A DNA stretch of 64,000 nt from Buxus sempervirens (taxonomy: Eukaryota; Streptophyta; Magnoliopsida; Buxales; Buxaceae). The stretch spans positions 3,912,976-3,976,975 of the forward strand of contig OX387187.1 in the NCBI GenBank assembly GCA_947561395.2, written 5' to 3'. The translations under genes were made by a program, and so were the position numbers. Under the pieces are notes generated by a model. It saw only the letters and a program-made list of their open reading frames with translations, searched no databases and had not been told where the DNA came from. The first letter of the stretch is position 1; each line of letters begins with the position of its first letter. Positions 33,133 through 43,768 of the stretch are shown here, one piece after another.

Positions 33133-36100
33133 GGGCTCCATTTGTTTTTATGTAAAACGTTTTCCTTTGGAAAACATTTACATTGGAAAATATTTTCAAG
33201 AAAGTCAAAGTTTTTCAACTGTTTGGGTAGACATTGGAAAATAGAGTTAGAAAATGAGAAATTTTCATTTTCTTATGCTAGATATTAGGGGTGCAACTTT
33301 AATGCCCCGAACCTGGGTCAGTGCAAACCGGCACCCAACCCGAACCCAGTTCGCTACTGTAACAACCCGAATTCAGTTCAACAACCAAATCCGAGGTGTT
33401 ACTGGCCCATATCAGATAATCATCAAGAATATACCAGACTAAATAATTAAATAATCCATTCAATTAATTAACTATCAGAATGCAGAACATGTATGTGCGG
33501 AAGTATAGTTTAAAATCCTCATGAAACTAATATAGTTTACCATCAAAATCAATGTTTAAGTCTGGTAAAATAAAAAGGTCACTACTTTCTCATCTCTCTA
33601 ATACATCAAACCAAAATGAATAATAATCTAATCAAAATAACTAAGTCTATATCAATCCACAACCTCATACAATATCCGGATAATAGAAATCCTCCGACGA
33701 ATAATCAGCTAGCTCTCCCTGGAGATCACTACTATGATCCCCCTCTCGCGTATCAGCTAAAAAATGAAATAAAGGTAGGGTGAGATACGAATATCCCAGT
33801 AGGTAACACATGCATGTTTAAACAGTTTATATAAGTAAAATAACAGTTCATGCACGATTAAGCAATCTCGACTAAGCAGGCTCGTATAATCATTCGGATT
33901 AATCATGAATACAAAACAATATAGTTAAACAATTCAAAATATGAATTTCAGCAAGTTCTATTATAGGAATCCAAAATCAGAAATCAATAGCATCATCCAT
34001 ACGTTACTAGGATGCACTTAACAGTCATATCCAATCAATATACCAATTACATGCCTCCAGCATGTATATCACAGTAATAACAAGTGCTTATGATTTTAGT
34101 GTCATTGTAGGACTCACAAAGATAGATAAACCTTTTGAGATGACTCTCGACCAATCGCTATACCACTGTGCATCTTAAGAGCAATGCTACTAATGATACT
34201 CAAGTCCCATGCAGCGCACCTTAGACAAGAGCCGTAGTCACTGACTTATTGCACACGTACTCATCAGAGTTGGCATGTACCACCAGCATGCAGCACCAGA
34301 ATCAATACATGGAGATGGTCGCTTATCCACATGTACAGGGAATCACCAGCGGCTCACCAGGGTGTCCCTCCAGACATAGGACCTTCCCAAACAAACTAAC
34401 TTACAAAGGAAGCGCGCTCGTACAAGGGAGAAACTCAACCCAAATGACATATCCCTCAGCTATCTAGCCACAACTATGGATCCATAACCAGCTATGCCCA
34501 CTAGACTCCAAAACTTCCCTAAAGTATAATAATTCTATAAGGGTTGGTGCCTAGCGGCATATAAAGGTTAAATCTGACATTTACTTCAATATTCGGGTTA
34601 ACTGAGTTGAACTTATGATCTGAATTCTCTTTATGTAATTATCTGGTTTATAGTGTAATTTAGAGATGTTCTGGTAATCAAATAATAGTCAAGTTTTTCA
34701 AAGACTAGATTTCTCAATTACGTTTAAAGTTTGGCAACTAATGTCCTAAATATCTTCCTAATTTATTTTTCTATAAAACAGGGAATTAGATAAATTATTT
34801 TGGTCTTAAAACATCTTAATTAATGATTAAAATTGACTAAAAATAGTTTGGAATTGAATCAGGGTTTGAAATTACGAAATTCTGCATTTTCTGCACAGAG
34901 CGCCTAGGATCGCCCCGACGGTCTAAGGTAAGCGGTAGTTCATTTTAGATCACTGACGATAAGTCATCTCGTGATCTCAGGCAGTCTCAAAATTTATACT
35001 AGAGCCTAAGAGCGCCGAGGATCACCGAGCACAGTCGAGGTTGGCGGTCCCTCGAATACGTTCAGAAACAGTGTAAAAATGTGATTTTTCACGTCCAAGA
35101 TCATTCTAACATACATATAATATTGTTATCAAACTAAATACATGAATATATCGTACAAAAACATGCTTTGGAGATTAATCAATCATAAATCCTAAAACAA
35201 ACAGAAAATGGTGTCACCTACCTCTATTTACAGTTGTTTCTCCTTCTCTTCTCTAAACAACGACTAGATCAAGATGAACACTGCCTAGAAGAGTGGAAAA
35301 CGAGCAACTCCCTCTCCCTTTTCTTTCTTCTTCTTCTTCTCTTCCGATCGTTCTTGGTCGCTCACGGCTTTGTCTCTTGCGGCTGTAGAATACGAACGAG
35401 TATTCCAAAACGTATACAATTAGGTTATTTTAATGCATTATATACCTACGATTCCACGCAACTCATATGCATTAGACTCCACGCATAGCCCAATCAAAAT
35501 ACAGCTTACTTTAATTATTAATCTTACCTTGATATCTCTCGATCAGACGGTCGGATCTGCGTCCAACTCTGGATCTCCACTATTTATATCATCCCCTACA
35601 TTAATAGAATATTTCCATCAATTAAAATTCCCAAGATATTATTTATTAATTTATTTTATTATTTAAGGAAAATTCGGGGTTTTACAACTTGGTCCGGTTA
35701 AAACCGAAATCAAACCAATCGACTTCGGTTTGGTCTAAGTCGATTCGGTTTTGGGTTGGATACTTAGTTAAACTGAACTGAATTCATTATTCGCCAAAAT
35801 CAAACTGAGTTGATCACTTATAATTCGGTTAGGTTCGGTTCAGTTTTTTTGTTTATTTTTTGTTCGATTTTCGGTTTTATATTTTTGGTTTTTGAATGCG
35901 TTTCGGTTCATTTTGGATTGATTGCAAATATTTTGGTTTGGTTTTGGGTTAACCTCAACCTGAATCGAATTGACCCAAGTTACACTTCTGTTAGATATCG
36001 TGCATGATTCATTTTTCGGAAAATGACATACGGCATTTTTAGTGTTATGTCATTTTCCGGAAAATAGCTATCTTTTAAGAAAATCGTTTTACATCGTATT

Positions 36101-36190
36101 GTATTTTACATTGAAACAAACACGTGAAAAACCCCATTTTACTCGGAAAACATTTTCCGTATTAGATTTTACATCAAAACAAACGAAGCC
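33133..36190. mobile_element. TIR-bearing MITE-like element, split by a solo LTR
   Basis: The left end GGGCTCCATTTGTTTTTATG (33133) and the reverse complement of the right end GGCTTCGTTTGTTTTGATG (36190) both continue with TAAAA. They are imperfect TIRs. Subterminal regions on both sides carry ggaaaacattt / ttttccggaaaat motifs. Without the LTR the element is about 670 bp, a MITE size. Flanking TA is duplicated (CTA / TAA), so the superfamily (PIF/Harbinger or hAT-like) is not certain. Confidence 0.6.
33300..35685 (-). mobile_element. Solo LTR, TGTAAAACCCC family, TSD AACTT
   Basis: About 2,386 bp, from TAATGCCCCGAACC to AATTCGGGGTTTTAC, flanked by AACTT (33295-33299 and 35686-35690). The boundary is ambiguous by a base or two because the initial TG is lost and the end merges with the TSD. 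It is reversed: tatttatat on the plus strand near 35580 is a weak TATA candidate, and the region 33770-33835 (gagata.gaatat.ccagtaggtaacacatgcatg) matches conserved parts of the LTRs at 41328, 43830, 46950 and 50982. It shares a ~200-bp variable block (34200-34420) with the LTR at 43830. GC-rich gagcgcc / ggatcgcc repeats lie at 34900-35050. No internal region. Confidence 0.88.
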
Positions 36191-36547
36191 TAAAGCAACT
36201 GAATGTTGTAAAATAATTCGATTGTTTTACTTTTAGACTTGCAAAAGCCAGAGATGGTGCTAACTACAATTGAGAGTGAGAGAACACGGGTAATCGACGA
36301 CAGTCAATGATTTACGTTGCTGCTAGCTTTGCAATGATATTTTATTACTGTAAGAGAGAAGAGGGCAAAGGGGAGCAAGAGACATAGAGAGCAAACAAAT
36401 GAACGAACTTGTTGTAGCATTTATCAATTGTTTCCATAATATGACACCATGATGCCTGCAAGCAAAGTTTGTCAATGGGAGAGAAAGAGAGAGCGAGAGA
36501 GAGTGAACGAATGAATCTATTGATGTCACCATTCAAGATACCGACTG
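36191..36547. other. Intergenic spacer, no gene seen
   Basis: Contains a purine-rich gagagaaagagagagcgag tract (36478-36505). Minus-strand frames over it are Leu/Ser low complexity. Confidence 0.4.
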
Positions 36548-36552
36548 TAAGC

Positions 36553-38893
36553 TGTAGACACCCCAAAATTGCACGATTTTTGATAAATCTTGAAGGAGAG
36601 AAATATTTTATTAGAATTTTCAATTCTTAGCATTGGGTTTGAGATCCTTAACCCATTTGAATCCAAAATCCAAAGGAAAAGGCCCAAATTCAATCTTTTG
36701 CGCAAAGTCAAACTTTCCCGGTTGAATTTTGTTGACTTTTGACCCCAAAAATGAAATATTTTTTTATGGCAAGATTTCAAGATAATTTTTCCCGGTAATC
36801 AGGTTTTTAGCAATGTTATTGCATAAATGAATTTTTTGAGCCTTTAAATCTTGACAAATACCTTAGTATTAACATGTTGAATCTTTTTACCGGACCTAAA
36901 AAACTGAAATTTAGCCTTGAATTGGAAAGTTGACTTTTTATTTACTTGGAATTTGGGTTTGGAACTATTTTTAATGGATTGAAATTGGGAGGGGGGGGGG
37001 GTGTTTGCTTATTTACATGTAATATCTTAAGTAAATGGAGATTAAAAAATACGAGGACAATTACTTAAATGATATTACATGTAAATAAGTATTTCCTGTG
37101 CAGGCAAGGGTCAAGGCTATGTAGAAGCTGTGCAGAGAGTCCTTTTTGCCTTGAATCGAAAATATATTTCGGATAAAAGCCATTTTATTTGTATCCGAAA
37201 TTATATTTTGGATACATATATTTTCTTTATATCCGAAATATTATTTCGGATACAATGATTTTTGTTTGAATCCGACTTGAGTTGTCGGATACAAGTGTTT
37301 TATTCCAAATTGAAAACCCCTCGAGCTTTCACTTATTTACATTTATACCTCTGTCTGGGAGGTGGGAATTCCCAAAATTAGCCTATGAAATTAGCCAAAT
37401 TCCTCCAATCCATGCCTTAGGATTGAGATGAAAGGTTCTAGACACACTTTTGTGTCTACCCTTGGGACTTTATTGCCCTTGCTCTTGCCTATAAATAGAG
37501 GGCCTCTCCTCTAGCAAATGGCTGGAAAATGAAGCTAGAAGAGCTCCTGGAGAAGAAGGGAACCCCTGCCTCTCTACTCTCTCAAGCAATCAAGGTATGC
37601 CTCTCCTCTTCTCTGTTCCTTTTTTAATTTTAGGGTAGTCTCATCTTCTCCATTTCTATAGAATAAAAACCTACTTGTGTTTGTAACCCCAAATGTACCT
37701 CCGAGTACTTTAAGCATCCTCTCTAGACATAAAACGTAAAGAGAGAGCTCGGGGAAACGAGAATGGGAATGGATCTCTAGATTAGAACCTTTTTTTATGA
37801 TGATCCTTTGTATGGCTTTTGATATTCTGCGTGTGGGTGTACTTTTATGATATTGTTTCAGATCTGGAAGGATCACATGGATCTATGCTGTTCATAGCAT
37901 TAGATCCTCTTTTTCCTCCTAAAAATTCTGATTTCTCACACAACTTCACCCACTTCACTAGTTTCTTTCTTTTGGTTAATACAGGCTAAGATTTTGGATC
38001 TACCATGATCAATATGGTAGATCTGAGATCAAAAGCCTTAGAATAAGCTCTAAGGTTTTGAGAAATGGTTTCAAATGGTTCAATCTTTGAGAGAAGCCCT
38101 TATGGTCCAATTTCTCTTATTTTGGTGTTTTTGATATCAACTTGGGTGGATTTGGTTTTTTCTCTCCAATCAATGAGAGATCTAAGTCAGATCTGTACCC
38201 TAAATGATTATAAATGCGTTTTCTCACAGATTTGGAGTGATCCCAATTCCTATTGAGTGGTCACTCTTGGTTTTAATGATTTTAAGCAAGTAGTTTTCAG
38301 AAATTGTATTCATTTTGATCTTCACCGGATTTGAGTGGAATTTTACTACATTTGATACTTTATGAAAACCTTCAAATGGCTTTTGTTTAATTGGCTAGGG
38401 TTTGGATTGAAAGACTTTTTGATCGGATGGTTTTTTAAAGCTTTAACTTTAATCTAATTTTTCAAGTTTGGTTTTAAACCTAGTTTCCATTGAGTTTATT
38501 TTGATTTTTCATGAATCCCTAGAGGTGGTATATCCATATAGAGAGTCCAAAATTAATTGACCACCATATAGAGAAACCATACATATTTTGTCTTTTATAA
38601 GTACTTTATTTTGATTTTGTTTGCAAGTAATCATTTAAAGCATGAACGGCATTTGGCAACCACCTCGTGTGGATGAATAGGGGTGCCTAACACCTTCCCT
38701 TATTCATAAATTAATCCCCTTACCCAATCTCTGGACAAGACCATAAAGTAGAGTTACTTTTGGCTCTATTTCTTATTTTTCATGATCACTTTGGTGTCCA
38801 TTCACACCTAAAATTGAATGATGGTGACTCCTTCATTTTATTAATCCCGTGTGATGATTAGGAAATCATCTAGGTGATTTTCTATGTCTCACA
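36553..38893 (+). mobile_element. Solo LTR, TGTAGACACC family, TSD TAAGC
   Basis: A 2,341-bp LTR from TGTAGACACCCC to ATGTCTCACA, flanked by exact TAAGC (36548-36552 and 38894-38898). TATA box CTATAAATAG at 37489-37498 is followed by agggcctctcctctagc. Leader landmarks, including the phrase ggcaaccacctcgtgtggatgaataggggtgcctaacacc (about 38650), are shared in reverse with 20995-22801. No internal region. A palindrome array occupies 37153-37292. Confidence 0.93.
37153..37292 (+). repeat. 38-bp periodic palindrome array in LTR U3
   Basis: Four 25-bp imperfect palindromes start at 37153, 37191, 37229 and 37268, separated by 13-14 bp T-rich spacers. Arms are of the type TATCCGAAAT / ATTTCGGATA. 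The last unit ends 196 bp before the TATA box, the same distance as the unrelated GCCCGTA array in the sister LTR at 20995-22801. Confidence 0.85.
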
Positions 38894-38910
38894 TAAGCCA
38901 AGTTCATATA

Positions 38911-38958
38911 AGAGAGAGAAAGAGAGAGAGAGAGAGAGATGGGGGAGAGAGAGAGAGG
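38911..38958. repeat. (GA)n microsatellite
   Basis: agagagaaagagagagagagagagagatgggggagagagagag, directly to the right of the solo LTR. Confidence 0.85.
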
Positions 38959-41327
38959 CACTAGCTTCCGCTTCAAAGAAACACAAAGAGAGAGATAAGG
39001 AGATGCAGCAGTGCCACTCGCAAATAAGGTTTGGAGGTGACAATCAAAAGAGTAAATTGCAAATAGGGTTTGGAGACGACAATCGAAAGAGGGTTTTGTT
39101 TATATATTCGATTTTTTGGTTTGGTTTGGTTTACATAAACATGAACCGTGAACCCAACCAAATTAATTCAGTTTGAAGTTTTTCAAACTGAAACCAAACT
39201 AAACTATAAATGAAATCAAACCAAACCAAATTATTTCGGTTTGGTTCAGTCGGTTTTCGGTTTGCACTGAACCAATTGACACCTTATGTGTGTGTAGAGT
39301 TTTTTTGGACAAAATTCAAAACTCTTGTTGCTTCGTTACTTCCAATTCAATTAGGAGCAGTACAAACTATACAAAGAGTAGTAACCACCTTTTTTTGCAT
39401 TGTTCTTTTGGTTTGGTCATTATTCATGGACAGGTTTTGTATCTCATGATCTATACCCAGCAATACATCCAATGCCCACGGTTGGCATCTTAGCATTTTG
39501 AACGTGATATCTTATGAGGCTGGATCAACTTTATCAAAACAACATAAGGAATGTAGTAGTAGATGGTCAATTACTTCTTGGGCCTCTTTATAAAGTTAGC
39601 ATCTGATACAAATGATCGGATTTCTTGAAAGGAGATGATATGATGTAAGTTTCTGAATTAAACAGGTACTCTAGACATAAGAAATCAAAACAGCTACTTA
39701 TTTATATTTTTAACTTTTTATTTGTTTCATTTAATGTTTTATACCAGTCACAATAACCATACCAGTCACAATAACCAACAATAAACTTTTGTCTTCATTA
39801 CATATACAAAAAGCATGAGTGAACTTTTCTTCTAAACCATCTGAAATTGCTATTTTTGAAAGAATTTAGAATCAAACCGGTGACGTTCCGTTTGACAATT
39901 CTATCAAACTCTTGAAATTAGAAATCTCACTGCCTTGATTAGGAACAGCACCCTCCTAAGACAAGGAATTTGTTTACTGCCTAGCCACTTTCTTAGAAGC
40001 TCTATTTCATTTTGGCTAACGAATATGCTGTTAAATTTTGCAGGAAAATTTTGGCTTTTGCTTCTAATGTTGTTGAATTGGACTTGGTGTTTTTGGTAAG
40101 TGATGGTAAGTTTATTGATATGACATGAAGTTGTTGGTTTCATATGAAGTCCACGTGTTTCTCAATTGGAGATCCATTATTAGAAGTTTCAAACCTGTGG
40201 GTTCTGATTAAGCTAATGGGCTCATTTCATTTTATTTTTTTCATTTAATCTTTTGTACCAGTCATAACAACCAAGTTACATTTAATGTTTCATACACCTT
40301 GAACTGTCACCGTGAAACATCGTTTTCAGTTTTAATGGAGCCACCTTCTGCCCAAATTCCCAAGATTAATTAGCTTGTTGCCAATTCACTCCCAAGATCC
40401 TATCCATTAGAATCAACATTAATTTACAGTCCACTAATCTAGGATTAGCTATAACTCCATAAACTATTCTAACATGGCTTCAACTTATAAGTCATAAGCC
40501 TAAAATGGCAATTATGGAAAAGTGCACGAGTGTTCATGTTGAAGGATTTAAATTGCATACAGACCAAGAAAGACTTAGAATTGAGCAGATCAAATACGAT
40601 TTAGATGCACATAAATTCAATGAAAAATTAGTTCTTGTTGAAATGGGATGTGAATATTGAATTCATGGTGCTGACCCCAACTATTTGGGACACGGCATTT
40701 TTATGATGTTGGCTTTGTTATTGTCTTCAATTTTGAGTTTGTTGCTTCCTAACTAGCTATTCAATTATTTCTTAATATGTTATGTGTATATATATATTTT
40801 GGAATGCAAATAGTTAAAACTTCTTCACCAAAAAAAAATTAATAATAATAAAAGTAGTGATGTAATTAGCTGGACATCTTTCATTGCATGGATAGACATA
40901 TTGATATGAATTGTCAAACAGATCTACTACTCTTATGACTTGACATATTGCTTCCTAACTAGCAAGATCGCACGGGCATTGTATCTAGAATTGAATACTT
41001 GGAGCTGCTTATTCCTCTGTGACTGTTTTCCTGAGTTTATGTCACAACCTTGAACCAGGTATGCCTCTCCAAGGCATCCCCCTGTCCCTGGCCGTGATGG
41101 GTTGGTCTTTCGACCTAACAAAATGCAGATAAATTAAAACTTTTCCTAAGATAAGTGCAAGTGATATACAGTTGATACTTGTGCATAATAAAAGTGCTTA
41201 TTTGTATAAAAGAAATCTAACAAGTCACGTGGACTACAAAAGGAATCATGTAACTATTTGGATAATACAAAATATGGGTATCTAGTTGCTCCTCTTAAAT
41301 AGAAGGTTTACAATCCAAAAGTATAAC
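38959..41327. other. Intergenic DNA with decayed repeats
   Basis: Contains a (GGTTTGG)-type tract (39108-39270), duplicated phrases tttgtaccagtca.aataacca (39742-39775), and aggtatgcctctccaaggca / caggaataagcagctccaagtattc (40968-41080, minus strand), part of which recurs at 63145-63205. gctgaccccaactatttgggac (40671) is the usual 3' phrase of RTE-type LINEs. No intact gene is seen. Confidence 0.45.
40965..41100 (-). repeat. Exon-like dispersed repeat, copy on the minus strand
   Basis: After an acceptor-like ...aaactcag the minus strand reads GKQSQRNKQLQVFNSRYNA. A near-identical stretch (GKQLQMNKQLQVFNSRYN) follows ...aaacttag on the plus strand at 63140-63205. Upstream on the minus strand, gagaggcatacctggttcaaggttgt recurs at 24332-24357. 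I do not recognise the protein. It is more likely part of a transposon or a fragment of a multi-copy gene than a gene here. Confidence 0.5.
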
Positions 41328-43614
41328 TGTAAAACCCCGATATTTTCTACATGTTTTTTATTATTTATTTGGACGAATAAACTTAATGAGTTGTGTGTAT
41401 GTAGGGAATCTCGGTGGGAGAGCATGTACGGAATCATAGGTTTTCAAAAACTCGTTGAGCGGCAATGTAAGTATAGTAAGTATAAATACTTAAGGAAATT
41501 AGATTCGTAGGTTTTGGGAATACTCACATACATTTTGTTGAAGGCAATTGCGGCTATTGATCTAGGTTTTTGGGAGAGAAAAATACTGTGAGCTTTTCTT
41601 GCCGATCAGAGTGTTCGTAATCAAGGGTTTCAGAAGAAAAACCTCTTGCGAACAGAGGAGCAACTGGGTGTCGATTTCGAACAGAAGAGCGACTGGTTGG
41701 TGATCGACTAAGTGTTTTACGGTTTGACTAGTTGCTGTTGCAGGGATTTAAGCGTGCAAGAGGTGAGTAGCATCGTTTAATCTAGGTTTTGGCTTTTATC
41801 AGTGAGTTTAGTCATATAGCATAAGTTTTCTGGAAAATACAGTTTCGAGCGTGAGTTTTTGGAAGGAGTTCTAGAGATAAATATTAATGTGTTTAGAATA
41901 ATTTTGAAACTTGTTTAAATGTCTTTTAGGGATAGTAGAAGGTTAGGAAAATTGTTACAGAGATCAAAAATTCAGTCAATCATGGAGATTTCGCATTAAT
42001 AGAGAGTTGAAAATCGTAAGGGTATTCGCCGGGTTGGCGCCTGCCTAGCGCCAACTAGTTTAGTCGGGCGCGAGAATAAAAATTACTTCTCGCCGAGCTC
42101 GCGCCCATCTTGCGCCGAGCGGTTTAGATAAGCGCGAGACTGATATTCCTTATCGCTAAGCTTGCGCCTATCTTTCATCTAGTTATTTTCGAGTTAGCGT
42201 GACATGTATATTGTATGACTGAGTTCTTGCCGACCTCGCGCCAAGCACCAGAGGTCAGCGCAAACCCCAATACTTTGCTTAAATGGGTTTTTGATCAAAT
42301 TAAGCAAGAGTTTGATATTTGGAGGTTTCAATCACTTAGAAAATGACTTGTTTAGGATCTTAGAAATACTTTTACCTGTTTCAAATACTCTAAGATTATT
42401 AAGTGGAATTTCTGGTAATCCTTAGGAGTTTCTAAGGTGAATTTTAAAGGCTATCGGTAGGTGATGTTATTGTTCTTAACACTAGGAGTTCATGATTTAA
42501 TTCTCTTTTGTTATACGCTTGTACTTGATTGAGAATTGATTTAACCTGGTTTTACTTGATTGAAAGTTATGAAATGTATTTATAAAGATTCTCTTGGTGT
42601 GAGTAAATGGGTTATTACATCTGGTCTTGTGTTACCAGATTTGAGTAAATACTGAAAGTACATGAGGTACTGTTCTGGTCTAGAGGGACAGGTGGTGAGT
42701 TGCGTTGTGTTATACATGATGTTGAACCTATTGATTTATTGTGATGTCAGAGTTGAGATCATACGTTGGTTTTCTGTTTTGGTTTAGCTTGTCCTGGATC
42801 CATGCTTAAACTTAGTAATGTAATGGTATTGTTGGTTGTTGTAATTGCATGGCCTTGTGTGTTGCCACGACCGATGTAGAGCAGCCAGAAACCCTGAGTA
42901 GGCCTGGTTGTCAATGCCGAAACCCAGGGAGTAGGCCGGCATTGGATGATGAAACCCTGAGTAGGCTGTCATTTTAGAGTTTCCGAAACCCTGAGTAGGC
43001 CGAAACTGTGTACATGGAGGTGTGGAGTGTCTACTTGGCATGTTAATTTATCAACTTAACAGTAGTCCTGACATTGACCATTCAAAGTGTTGTCGGTGTT
43101 GTTATTGAAATGTGATTGGAAACTATTATTGGTTTTGGATTTAAAACTTGGAAATTGTATTGGTTGCTTTAATCGTACTGGTTATTTATTGATGTATAAT
43201 TTGAACTGTTGTTAACTATTTCTGCATACATATGCTACTCGCTGAGATATTCGTATCTCACTCTGTTGTTTTTGTTTTGTTTTCAGATACTCCAGGTGAG
43301 GTGACTATTGGGGTAGATCCGACTGAGATATATAGGGAGGAAGATTACTATTACATTCCTTAGACCTGTAGGTTATTTTTGAATTGACACTTTTGAATTA
43401 ATTAAATTTTGGAAGTGTAATAAAGTAGTTCAAGGTTGAACCATTTGATTTGAATTAAGTTGAATACTGAATTCTTAGATAAAATATGATTGTGCACTCT
43501 GATATGGTTTAATTTAGATGATTATCTAGCGATCAAAATTCTTTAAGATCCTTACCTAACACTCCGTGAGACGTGTTATACCTTTAATGAACAACACAGA
43601 TCCGGGGCGTTATA
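41328..43614 (+). mobile_element. 5' LTR of a Ty3/gypsy-like retrotransposon
   Basis: A 2,287-bp LTR beginning TGTAAAACCCCGA and ending ATCCGGGGCGTTATA (terminal CA mutated to TA). TATAAATA lies at 41481-41488. It contains GC-rich palindromic sequence (42033-42260), four gaaaccctgagtaggc repeats (42886-42996), and a conserved block gctactcgctgagatattcgtatctcac (43233-43263). It is followed by gaga and a primer-binding site, so it is the true 5' LTR and defines the plus orientation of this family. The downstream internal region is broken soon after the gag start. Confidence 0.88.
42886..42996 (+). repeat. gaaaccctgagtaggc tandem repeat in LTR
   Basis: Four copies of gaaacccwgrgtaggcc separated by short variable phrases. 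The same array in reverse is in the LTR at 50982-56948 (51474-51580). Confidence 0.85.
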
Positions 43615-43618
43615 GAGA

Positions 43619-43631
43619 TGGTATAAGAGCC
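43619..43631 (+). promoter_or_regulatory. Primer-binding site, tRNA-iMet type
   Basis: tggtataagagcc lies 4 bp after the 5' LTR end. The plant consensus complementary to initiator tRNA-Met is TGGTATCAGAGC, so one mismatch (A for C). Confidence 0.85.
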
Positions 43632-43768
43632 CTAAAGCTGGAATTAGAAGTTCCTAGGTAGTATGACCTTAGGAAACCCTGGGGAAATATTGTGTGTACG
43701 TTAGATAGAACCATGAGGATTAGAAGAGAGTTCCTAACTAATGTAGTGTTTTATGTTTACAGGTATAC

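Noticed and set aside
32546..41327. Complete VPS60 gene
   Set aside because: Only the first exon is present; no sequence for the SNF7 coiled-coil part was found downstream on the plus strand.
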